DNA of 64,000 bases from Maridesulfovibrio hydrothermalis AM13 = DSM 14728 (GTDB lineage: Bacteria; Desulfobacterota; Desulfovibrionia; Desulfovibrionales; Desulfovibrionaceae). The notes beneath the pieces are model-generated. The model did not search any database. It was not told the DNA's origin and saw only the letters and a program-made list of their open reading frames with translations. Each line of letters opens with the position of its first letter. Position 1 is the first letter of the stretch. Shown here piece after piece: positions 8,217 through 15,372 of this stretch. A program made the position numbers and the translations under genes. The DNA is taken from contig NC_020055.1 of the NCBI RefSeq assembly GCF_000331025.1, positions 470,370-534,369 of the forward strand. The letters run 5' to 3'.

Positions 8217-10070
8217 TTATTTCTTGATAGTTTTGGCATCAATCTCAGCCTGATCGGCCTGAATGATAGATCCGCCGCCGTAACCACGGTCTCCCGGAGG
8301 AATTTCGTAGCAGGGAGTCGCATCTTCATACTGCAACTCAGGCATATCTGCGCCTTCACGCCAGTATGCGAGCGTTCTGTTAAGCCAATCACGGTCATTA
8401 CGGTCAGTGTAGTCCTCACGGTTATGAGAACCGCGGCTTTCAGTACGTTCCAAAGCACCTTTGGCGATACACATGGCGATTTTAACCTGTCCCTCGATTT
8501 TGAGAGCAGCAGCCATTTCAGGGTTAGCGCCTACGCCGCTTGAAACCAGACCGACTTTACGTGCTTTATCAAGAGTGCCCTGAAGAGTCTCAATGCACTT
8601 TTTCAGGCCGGCATCGTTCCTGAATACAAAGCAGCCGTCCATGAGTGCGTCCTGCATCTCTTCACGAACTTTGTAGACATTTTCTTTGCCGTTAGCACCG
8701 CTGGCAAGCTTATCCATTCTATCCTGCTCTTTACGAACAGCATCGCCGACCAGAGCGGTTTTGAAGTCGGTTTCATAACCTTGAAGGAATTCGGATATCT
8801 TCCTGCCGATGATGCCACCTGCAACAACAGTTTCAGCCAGTGAGTTACCGCCGAGTCTGTTGAATCCGTGCATATCCCAGCAAGCCGCTTCACCGGCAGA
8901 AAACAGACCTTTAAGTCCGTAGACCGCGCCGTCCTTATCGGTACGCACACCGGCCATTGTGTAATGCTGGGTCGGACGGACAGGAATAAGCTGTGTTCTG
9001 GGATCAACACCGAGGAAATGATGACATATTTCATCAACTTCGCGGAGTTTTGTTGAAATGTGCTTGTCGCCGAGATGGCGGATATCAAGCCAGAGATGTT
9101 CGCCATAAGCAGATTTTACACCCTTGCCCTGACGCATATGATGAGTCATCCAGCGCGACACAACGTCACGGGAAGCAAGTTCAGCTTTTTCCGGTTCGTA
9201 GATGTTCATGAAACGTTCTTCATTGACATCAAGAAGAGTTCCGCCGTCGCCACGGCAGCCTTCTGTTACCAGAATGTCAGTAGGCACGATTCCGGTAGGA
9301 TGGAACTGGATTGCTTCAGGATTACCGATGGGAACAACGCCGGTGTCATGGGCGATAATATGCCCTCCGCCGTCGCAGATTACCGCATTGGTGGTTGCTT
9401 TATAGATACGCCCGAAACCACCGGTGCAGATTGCAGTTGCCTTGGAAAGATACACTTCCAGCTCGCCGGTACGCAGACAGCGTACAACCGCTCCGGTACA
9501 GACATCGCCGTCGTGAATAAGAGAAATGGCTTCTTTTCTGTCAAAAACATTGATGCCAAGCTCGGCGCAGCGGTTGTCCATAGTACACATAACCGCATGT
9601 CCGGTACCGTCAGAAGTATAGCAGGTACGCCATTTGGCGGTTCCGCCGAAAGAGCGGGCTGTGATCAGACCGTCTTTTTCTTCTTTCTCTTCTTTTTCAA
9701 ACTTCTCGCCACCTTTGAAATAGAAGGATTTACCGGGCACAACGCGGTTCCAGGGCACACCCCAGTGAGCAAGACGCCGCATTTCGATTGGAGCCGTATC
9801 AGCGAAAAGACGGGCTACTTCCTGATCACATCCCCAGTCGGAACCGCGGACAGTATCACCGAAGTGCACATCTACATTGTCGCCTTCACCTTTGGCACAG
9901 TTGCCAAGGGCGGCTTGCATTCCGCCCTGTGCTGCAGATGAATGAGAACGGCGTGCCGGGACAATTGAGAGACAGATTACATCAAAACCGTCCTGGGCCG
10001 CCTCCACAGCCACCCGCTCGCCCGCCAGTCCGGCGCCGATAACAAGGAGATCAGAGTAATATGTTTGCAT
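8217..10070 (-). CDS. frdA: Fumarate reductase flavoprotein subunit
   Basis: This is the catalytic subunit that reduces fumarate to succinate, or the reverse. The 617-residue protein has the N-terminal FAD dinucleotide fold (LLVIGAGLAGERVA), and His43 in RSHSSAAQGG occupies the position of the covalent-FAD histidine of Wolinella FrdA. Further family motifs are QFHPTGI, GCRGDGG, DIRHLG, HYTMAGVRTD and GFNRLGGNSLAE. A quinol:fumarate reductase is favoured over succinate dehydrogenase by the C-A-B gene order and the single diheme cytochrome b. It starts 13 bases after frdC. Direction in vivo cannot be decided from sequence alone. Confidence 0.96.
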   Translation of the reverse strand: MQTYYSDLLVIGAGLAGERVAVEAAQDGFDVICLSIVPARRSHSSAAQGGMQAALGNCAKGEGDNVDVHFGDTVRGSDWGCDQEVARLFADTAPIEMRRLAHWGVPWNRVVPGKSFYFKGGEKFEKEEKEEKDGLITARSFGGTAKWRTCYTSDGTGHAVMCTMDNRCAELGINVFDRKEAISLIHDGDVCTGAVVRCLRTGELEVYLSKATAICTGGFGRIYKATTNAVICDGGGHIIAHDTGVVPIGNPEAIQFHPTGIVPTDILVTEGCRGDGGTLLDVNEERFMNIYEPEKAELASRDVVSRWMTHHMRQGKGVKSAYGEHLWLDIRHLGDKHISTKLREVDEICHHFLGVDPRTQLIPVRPTQHYTMAGVRTDKDGAVYGLKGLFSAGEAACWDMHGFNRLGGNSLAETVVAGGIIGRKISEFLQGYETDFKTALVGDAVRKEQDRMDKLASGANGKENVYKVREEMQDALMDGCFVFRNDAGLKKCIETLQGTLDKARKVGLVSSGVGANPEMAAALKIEGQVKIAMCIAKGALERTESRGSHNREDYTDRNDRDWLNRTLAYWREGADMPELQYEDATPCYEIPPGDRGYGGGSIIQADQAEIDAKTIKK

Positions 10071-10083
10071 TTAATAACCCCGT

Positions 10084-10731
10084 TTAACTTAAAGTTATGA
10101 ACCTGATCAGGGTGATGATTCCTATGACCATAAACGTCGCAAAGAGAATAGACTCAAGCTTTTTGGCCTGAGGTCTGTTCTCAGTCTTGATAACTCCCCA
10201 CTTAACACCTATGCGGTAGAAGCCTACGCTGACATGAAGCTCAGCACATGGCAGAAGGATAAGGTAGAAAAGAAGCCACCCACCTTCAGAAACACGGGCT
10301 GCCGACTTTGCAGCAGTAATAGGAAGATCGTTGAGCACAACCCACATGTGGACAGCACCCATAACGAGGATGATCATAGCGGTCACAGCCTGAACTACCC
10401 AGAGCCAGGTATCACGATGCTTTAGCATTTTAGCATGCTGCCAAATGGTAGCCTGCCCTTCCGAACGGAAAGGTATTTTTCTGGCTGCCAGTACGAAATG
10501 TAGCAGAAAAGTTAAGAAAATCAAAGGGCCACCGACCTGCGCCATGTATGTGTACTCAAAAAAACCTGCGATGGCATCCATAACACTTGTCGAAATAACA
10601 ACCGAAGAAACCAGCAGCATATGACACCACATAAAGGCAACAAGCCCTGCCCCGGTCAGCATCTGCAGCCAGTCAAGAACAGCATCCCTCTTACCAGGAC
10701 GCGCCACGTGCATACTTACATCTACAGCCAT
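10084..10731 (-). CDS. frdC: Fumarate reductase diheme cytochrome b subunit
   Basis: This 215-residue membrane anchor binds two hemes b and oxidises menaquinol. Five hydrophobic helices are visible. Histidines at 37, 78, 128 and 166 match the spacing of the Wolinella axial ligands (44, 93, 143, 182). Glu164, two residues before His166, matches the E-pathway glutamate of that enzyme. I start at MAVDVSMHV rather than 27 bases upstream because AAGGAGG lies 7 bases before this ATG. It is the first gene of frdCAB-fumarase-malic enzyme, so regulation of the whole set probably acts upstream of it. Confidence 0.94.
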   Translation of the reverse strand: MAVDVSMHVARPGKRDAVLDWLQMLTGAGLVAFMWCHMLLVSSVVISTSVMDAIAGFFEYTYMAQVGGPLIFLTFLLHFVLAARKIPFRSEGQATIWQHAKMLKHRDTWLWVVQAVTAMIILVMGAVHMWVVLNDLPITAAKSAARVSEGGWLLFYLILLPCAELHVSVGFYRIGVKWGVIKTENRPQAKKLESILFATFMVIGIITLIRFITLS

Positions 10732-10893
10732 AATCATCCTCCTTGGTACTGAAATCACTTTCGCATTAATAAAACCAACACGACCTCATCAGCATAAATA
10801 CCGCGATCAGGATTATCACAAAACAAGACTCTGCGATAACTCCAATCCCATGAACATCCACCTAAAGACTTGAATAAGCCCTTAGGAACCGGG

Positions 10894-11250
10894 TTAAATC
10901 CCCGGCTTAAAAGGCATAATCCCTGTTAAGGGAAATACTTTTGAAACTGGATCAACAATCGTATTTAAAGAGTACAGCTTACGAGCCGCACCCTTAAACA
11001 GGAGTGACTTTTTAAAAAAAGCATGATTAGTAAAGAGAGGTATAGAGAAAGCAGGAGCGGCATCCACTTTATCAACAAGCAGAATGGACCTGAGGTATTT
11101 TTCTTGAGGCAGAAAAGACGGGGAAAGCAGTGACAGAAAAAAGTTGCAGAACATGCGCATCACGAAAATGCCATGCTCACCTTTTTGTCGTCCGGACATC
11201 ACAGGCTTAACCCCGCTCATATCCGCTATGTTTTGTCTAACTAATGGCAT
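10894..11250 (-). CDS. Hypothetical protein, doubtful
   Basis: A 118-residue reading frame with a good ribosome site (AGGGGGAT, 3 to 4 bases before ATG) lies upstream of frdC on the same strand. The product has a hydrophobic patch around residues 31-50 (MRMFCNFFLSLLSPSFLP) and a basic C-terminal half, with no motif I recognise. Its stop codon falls in a CCGGG...CCCGG hairpin (about 10897-10915). It may be a lineage-specific small protein or part of a long frd leader. Codon use does not settle it. Confidence 0.3.
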   Translation of the reverse strand: MPLVRQNIADMSGVKPVMSGRQKGEHGIFVMRMFCNFFLSLLSPSFLPQEKYLRSILLVDKVDAAPAFSIPLFTNHAFFKKSLLFKGAARKLYSLNTIVDPVSKVFPLTGIMPFKPGI

Positions 11251-11374
11251 GTATCCCCCTGCATCCGAAAAACTTACTTAATGGAAATGTACACTCAAGA
11301 CTATTTCCTACGCTATTCGGAGAGACTTATTCGCACCCATAATTGCAAAACTCACAACACTAACTGTCAAATTC

Positions 11375-11390
11375 AGTGACCTGAGTCACT
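11375..11390. promoter_or_regulatory. CRP/FNR-family palindrome candidate
   Basis: AGTGAC-CTGA-GTCACT is a perfect inverted repeat and contains GTGA-N6-TCAC, the core of CRP-type operators. It lies in the 610-base AT-rich gap 11251-11860, between the minus-strand frd region and the plus-strand tetR gene, so it could serve either side. HcpR- or CRP-like regulators are common in Desulfovibrio, and an adenylate cyclase gene is present in this window. Binding is inferred. Confidence 0.4.
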
Positions 11391-11412
11391 TTTTCCCTCA
11401 TTGGGTAAATTT

Positions 11413-11441
11413 GTAATACCACCGCTTAATTGGTCGGTCAA
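11413..11441 (-). promoter_or_regulatory. Minus-strand promoter overlapping a TetR-type operator candidate
   Basis: On the minus strand TTGACC (11441-11436) and TATTAC (11418-11413) are separated by exactly 17 bases, a plausible vegetative promoter. The -35 box lies inside TTGGTCGGTCAA (11430-11441), which resembles the TTGACCGACCAA-type half palindromes bound by many TetR proteins. Transcription would head towards the 118-residue frame and frdC. The TetR gene starts 420 bases away on the other strand. The rest of the gap 11251-11860 is AT-rich without a gene that I can see. Confidence 0.35.
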
Positions 11442-11860
11442 TCAATTTTGAAAAATATATTGACATCTACATGCGTTTTTGCAGCACATCAATTGTGCCA
11501 CTAAAACATAAATAGTGCTACTTAAATTTTGTCATACAAATTTGGAAACTTAACCATCTGACAGCAATGAATCCGTTTATCAAAATATTCTAATATACTT
11601 TTTTTGACTCAATTTATTTTTGATAAATAAAACAAATTTCTATTCGCTCTTGTTAATTTTTCTGTTGAGGACTATTTAAAAAGATAGAAGTCAAAATTGG
11701 TTTGTATTCAATTACACTGAATTAACCTTTAAATCTATCCCGCCCCAATGTTTCAGGCATGCCTAACTAATCTTATTGCAAGGGACTGCATTGCCGGGCT
11801 AATCCATAAAAAGCAGGACACAGGGGCAGCTTGAAACTGCACGAATACGGAGCCATTTAT

Positions 11861-12433
11861 ATGACTAAAAAAGAGAGAATACTTCTGGCAGCCCACGAAC
11901 AATTCGGCGAACACGGATATACCGCCACGACTCTTAAAATGGTTGCGGACCACGCCGGAGTTGCATCGGGACTTGTCTCCCATTACTACGGCAACAAAGA
12001 CAACCTATTCCTTGAAGCCGGTGGAGAACTCATCGACCAGATGCTCGCAGTACTTTCGGATAAGGCCAAAGCCGGAAAGAACGGACTTGAAGCACTGGGA
12101 ATCTTTGTCGAAGCGTACTTTGACTTCACAGCAGCAAACAGGACCACCTTTCCTACACTGCTCCGAAGCTCCCCGTTCAGCGATGAATACCCGCACCTTG
12201 ACCGGACCCATATTGCCGGCAAATTCAAAAGACTCATTGATCGGATTGAAGAATACCTTATACAGGGAATGGCTGATGGATCAGTACGGGAAGTAACCCT
12301 CCCTCATACATCTTTTCTGGTCTACGGGCATATTGTCGGCGCAGTGCGTACTGAATTTCTCACCCCGTATGAAGTTCCGGGGCTGTTTGAAGAAGCATGT
12401 CAGTTTATAGTTCGAAGCGTAGCAAAAAAATAA
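11861..12433 (+). CDS. TetR/AcrR-family transcriptional regulator
   Basis: This 190-residue one-component regulator has an N-terminal TetR helix-turn-helix (TATTLKMVADHAGVASGLVSHYYGNKDNLF, about residues 22-50; quoted here only as a location) and a C-terminal ligand-binding helical domain. I start at MTKKERILLAA because CGGAG precedes that ATG by 9 bases; the frame extends 30 bases further upstream. Its 3' end overlaps the start of the MFS-ApbE gene by about 37 bases, so the two are probably cotranscribed and the regulator may control that transporter. The inducer is unknown. Confidence 0.92.
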   Translation: MTKKERILLAAHEQFGEHGYTATTLKMVADHAGVASGLVSHYYGNKDNLFLEAGGELIDQMLAVLSDKAKAGKNGLEALGIFVEAYFDFTAANRTTFPTLLRSSPFSDEYPHLDRTHIAGKFKRLIDRIEEYLIQGMADGSVREVTLPHTSFLVYGHIVGAVRTEFLTPYEVPGLFEEACQFIVRSVAKK

Positions 12434-14604
12434 CAGGGTCCAGTACAGTTATACTTATGGCGGCAGCATTTGCCGCGGCCATGGGTACAGGTGTATTCTC
12501 ATTCACCCTGCCGCTGATCAGCCTTGATGAAAAAGCAGGGGGCCTGTGGCTGGGAACCGGATTCGCCGGATATTTTCTGGCCAAGCTATGCATCGCACCG
12601 CTGTCCGGCTTTTATGCAGACCGTACCGGAGTGAAAAAACCTCTGCTTCTTGCAACAGGACTGGCGGCCATGCTGCCTTTTTTATACCTGATTCACCCAT
12701 CAATTAAATCCCTGTACGCGATCCAGTTTGCACTGGGCCTTTGCGCCGGAACGGTGCGCACAGTCAGCATGACGGCCATAGCTTTTTCCATGCGGACCGC
12801 CGCACTTTCGAGCGGCTTTGCCCGTCTGGCGGCAGTTACAAACTGTTCTTTCCTGCTCGGTCCGCTGCTTGGCGGCTTGTTATATGCAGAAAAGGATTAT
12901 TCCCCTGTATTGTGGACAATGTCTGCTTTCATGGGCGCGGCTTTCATACTTTTTGCCTTTTATCAGCAGTCAATCTCATCCACTGCTGCTCCAGAAAACA
13001 GGGAGCCGCGTAATCATGTCTCAAGAAAATCATATCTATATATAATGGGTGCGCTTTTAGGACGCGCCGCAGGAGCTGGCAGCCTGATAGCCTTTTATCC
13101 GCTACTGATAAAATCCGCCCAGCACTTAACACCGGCGGCAACGGCAATGATTTATTCAGTCCCCAGCCTTGCGACGGTGGCCCTGCTCCCGTTCTGCGGA
13201 AGGATATTTTCAACCTGTGAACGCAAGTTCACTGCAAGCAGCGGAATTCTTCTAAGCTCTCTGGGATTATATTCTATAGGGCAAAGCACAGGCATAGCCG
13301 GACTGATATTTTCAGGGTTCATTCTGGGTATCGGAGCCGCAATATCAATCCCTGCCTCCATGTCTTTATGTGCAGAGCCGGGCCGCAGCAAAGGCCGAAC
13401 TCTCGGAATTGCCAATATGACTGCCAGTCTGGGATTTATGGCCGGTCCCCTTTTTTGCGGAATTGCAGTTTCAATCTCAGGGAATATTAGCTCCCCTTTC
13501 AAATTGATTGCCATTACCGGAGCAATCTTAACGATCCCTCTGCTTCACCAAGCCTTGCGTAAAAAAAACAGAAAAATCGCTGCTGATACCTTTGCGGCAG
13601 TTCTCGCCTTACTTCTTATTTCAATAATTCCGCTTCATATTCAATCAACCGGACAGACATCCCGTCCAGACAGCTCCCGCTACAGCGATGTTGCCATGGG
13701 CACGATTGTCAACCTGACCCTGACCAGCCCGATTCAATCTTCAACAGAAAAGATTGCTCAAAACACAATAACTCTAATGCGTCAGCTGCAAAAAGATTTT
13801 GATCACCGGAACAAACTCGGATCGATCGGCAGAATCAACCATGCGGCAGGCAAAAAAAGAGTTCGCGTATCAGACAAAGCATTTAAGCTGATAAAGCGCG
13901 GACTGGAGATAAGTAAATTATCTGCCGGTAATTTTGACATAACCATAGGAGCCGTAACCACCATTCCGTTTTATTACGCACTTGATGAATCCCGCTTTTC
14001 CAGACTTGTAAATCTAGTCGACTTCCGGCTGGTTGAGATAGAACCATACGGAAATAAAGTTAAATTACCGCTAAAAGGCATGGCCCTTGATCTGGGAGGA
14101 CTTGCAAAGGGGACTATCATTAACTATGCGGCTGAGTATCTGCAAAAATCCGGCATTAAGACCGGACTGGTAGAGGCTGGGGGAGATTTTCTTGCATTTG
14201 GCGTACGCGTCTGGTCAATAGGACTTCGTAACCCCAGAGGGGAGGGGATCATAGGAACAATCAAAATAAAAGACCGCGCGGTATGCAGTTCAGGTGATTA
14301 TTATCAGTTCATCACCCCGGTCTCGCCTGATACAAAAACCAGAAAACATCACATATTCGACCCCGAAAAACTGCGATCATCCGCTGAGAGTATAGCCACG
14401 ACAGCCATAGCCCCTGACGCGGAAACCGCCGACGCTCTGGCGACTGCAATTTTCATCATGGGCCATGAAAAAGGAACCGAATTTATCACCAGATATTTTC
14501 CGGACTGCGCAGCCATGTGGATTTTACCGGACATGACTATTAAAACTACAAAAAATTTCCCTCCCATAAATTATGCCGAGACGCTGCCAATTCACCCAAA
14601 ATAA
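12397..14604 (+). CDS. MFS transporter fused to an ApbE-like FMN transferase domain
   Basis: This 735-residue protein joins two families in one frame. Residues 1 to about 390 form 12 hydrophobic segments of an MFS permease (GFYADRTGVKKP is the loop 2-3 signature). Residues from about 430 are ApbE-like: AMGTIVNL, FDITIGAV, ALDLGGLAKG, VEAGGDF, RNPRGEG, SGDYYQF, HIFDP and a TADALATAIFIMG block. ApbE proteins attach FMN to Thr/Ser of extracytoplasmic flavoproteins such as RnfG, NqrC or FMN-binding-domain reductases. The first ATG (12397) overlaps tetR; an alternative start is 12457. Canonical ApbE has GGN where this has GGD, so activity needs testing. No flavinylation target is in the window. 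Confidence 0.88.
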   Translation: MSVYSSKRSKKITGSSTVILMAAAFAAAMGTGVFSFTLPLISLDEKAGGLWLGTGFAGYFLAKLCIAPLSGFYADRTGVKKPLLLATGLAAMLPFLYLIHPSIKSLYAIQFALGLCAGTVRTVSMTAIAFSMRTAALSSGFARLAAVTNCSFLLGPLLGGLLYAEKDYSPVLWTMSAFMGAAFILFAFYQQSISSTAAPENREPRNHVSRKSYLYIMGALLGRAAGAGSLIAFYPLLIKSAQHLTPAATAMIYSVPSLATVALLPFCGRIFSTCERKFTASSGILLSSLGLYSIGQSTGIAGLIFSGFILGIGAAISIPASMSLCAEPGRSKGRTLGIANMTASLGFMAGPLFCGIAVSISGNISSPFKLIAITGAILTIPLLHQALRKKNRKIAADTFAAVLALLLISIIPLHIQSTGQTSRPDSSRYSDVAMGTIVNLTLTSPIQSSTEKIAQNTITLMRQLQKDFDHRNKLGSIGRINHAAGKKRVRVSDKAFKLIKRGLEISKLSAGNFDITIGAVTTIPFYYALDESRFSRLVNLVDFRLVEIEPYGNKVKLPLKGMALDLGGLAKGTIINYAAEYLQKSGIKTGLVEAGGDFLAFGVRVWSIGLRNPRGEGIIGTIKIKDRAVCSSGDYYQFITPVSPDTKTRKHHIFDPEKLRSSAESIATTAIAPDAETADALATAIFIMGHEKGTEFITRYFPDCAAMWILPDMTIKTTKNFPPINYAETLPIHPK

Positions 14605-14790
14605 CCACAGATCACAATATTTTATGTCATAAATATTAAACTACACTTAGATCGCCACTCCATATTCGGAAGGATCGCACCTCCCCTTAAAAACGTCAAA
14701 TAAAGCAATATTTTTAACATGTTACGAATGAAGAGCAATATCAGTGAAACATTCTGTTCACAAAAACTTTAATTTTATTTAAAATAATGC

Positions 14791-14819
14791 TTGACCAAAA
14801 AGGTGAATCTACATAGATA
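14791..14819 (+). promoter_or_regulatory. Promoter of the first tRNA-Arg
   Basis: TTGACC (14791-14796) and TAGATA (14814-14819) are separated by 17 bases and lie 12 bases before the mature tRNA 5' end. The same arrangement recurs before the second copy. Confidence 0.65.
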
Positions 14820-14831
14820 CCTTTTCAGCGC

Positions 14832-14908
14832 GCGCCTGTAGCTCAGCTGGATAGAGTGCCGGACTACGAATCCGTAGGTCAGAGGTTCGAATCCTCTCAG
14901 GCGCACCA
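14832..14908 (+). tRNA. tRNA-Arg (anticodon ACG), copy 1
   Basis: A complete 77-base tRNA with encoded CCA. The acceptor stem GCGCCTG/CAGGCGC is perfect. The D arm GCTC.AGCTGGATA.GAGT, anticodon loop CTACGAA and T arm AGAGG-TTCGAAT-CCTCT are all present. The anticodon ACG reads CGN arginine codons, with the first base probably modified to inosine. The outermost anticodon-stem pair (C-T) is mismatched in both copies. Confidence 0.98.
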
Positions 14909-14919
14909 CTAGAAAAATC

Positions 14920-14950
14920 AGGACTTAGATGAAAATCTAAGTCCTTTTTC
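14920..14950 (+). terminator. Rho-independent terminator after tRNA-Arg copy 1
   Basis: AGGACTTAGAT pairs perfectly with ATCTAAGTCCT around a GAAA tetraloop and is followed by TTTTCTTTTTC. Confidence 0.95.
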
Positions 14951-14996
14951 TTTTTCAGGACAGGTGCTAAATTTTGTTTAAAATTTAAAATAGTTC

Positions 14997-15025
14997 TTGA
15001 CCAAACTGATAATTCTGCATAGAAA
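14997..15025 (+). promoter_or_regulatory. Promoter of the second tRNA-Arg
   Basis: TTGACC (14997-15002) and TAGAAA (15020-15025) with a 17-base spacer repeat the layout of the first promoter. The sequence around the boxes is similar to copy 1 but diverged. Confidence 0.6.
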
Positions 15026-15039
15026 CTTTTCTTCAACGT

Positions 15040-15116
15040 GCGCCTGTAGCTCAGCTGGATAGAGTGCCGGACTACGAATCCGTAGGTCAGAGGTTCGAAT
15101 CCTCTCAGGCGCACCA
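15040..15116 (+). tRNA. tRNA-Arg (anticodon ACG), copy 2
   Basis: Identical over its 77 bases to the copy at 14832-14908, including the encoded CCA. It has its own promoter and terminator, so the two copies form a tandem duplication of whole transcription units. Confidence 0.98.
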
Positions 15117-15125
15117 CGTTAAACC

Positions 15126-15159
15126 AAAGGGTTGCGATCAAATATCGTGACCCTTTTTT
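15126..15159 (+). terminator. Rho-independent terminator after tRNA-Arg copy 2
   Basis: A 13-bp stem with two G-T pairs (AAAGGGTTGCGAT / ATCGTGACCCTTT) and a 5-base loop ends in a run of six T. It is unrelated in sequence to the terminator of copy 1. A separate hairpin TGGCATG-CAG-CATGCCA lies at 15184-15200. Confidence 0.92.
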
Positions 15160-15372
15160 GTGTTGCGCTAATACCTGATAGCGTGGCATGCAGCATGCCA
15201 TATTTCCACCTGCACTTTTTACAGCAGCCTGAAAAAAGAATTCAAATCCTTGTCCGATAATGCACCTGATGCTATCATAAATATTAGTAAACTGAACCAA
15301 ACAGACTTCCATACATTGTTTGGATCAGGCTTAACCGTCTGAAAACAGATTATATATACAAATGGAAATTTC

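Noticed and set aside
9060-9941. 293-codon plus-strand frame
   Set aside because: It lies wholly opposite frdA, whose motifs are complete; the antisense product is Cys/His-rich with no recognisable domain and no neighbours on that strand.
14809-15312. 167-codon minus-strand frame across both tRNA genes
   Set aside because: It is the antisense of the two tRNA-Arg genes and shows the well-known false peptide with GFEPLTYG produced by such regions.
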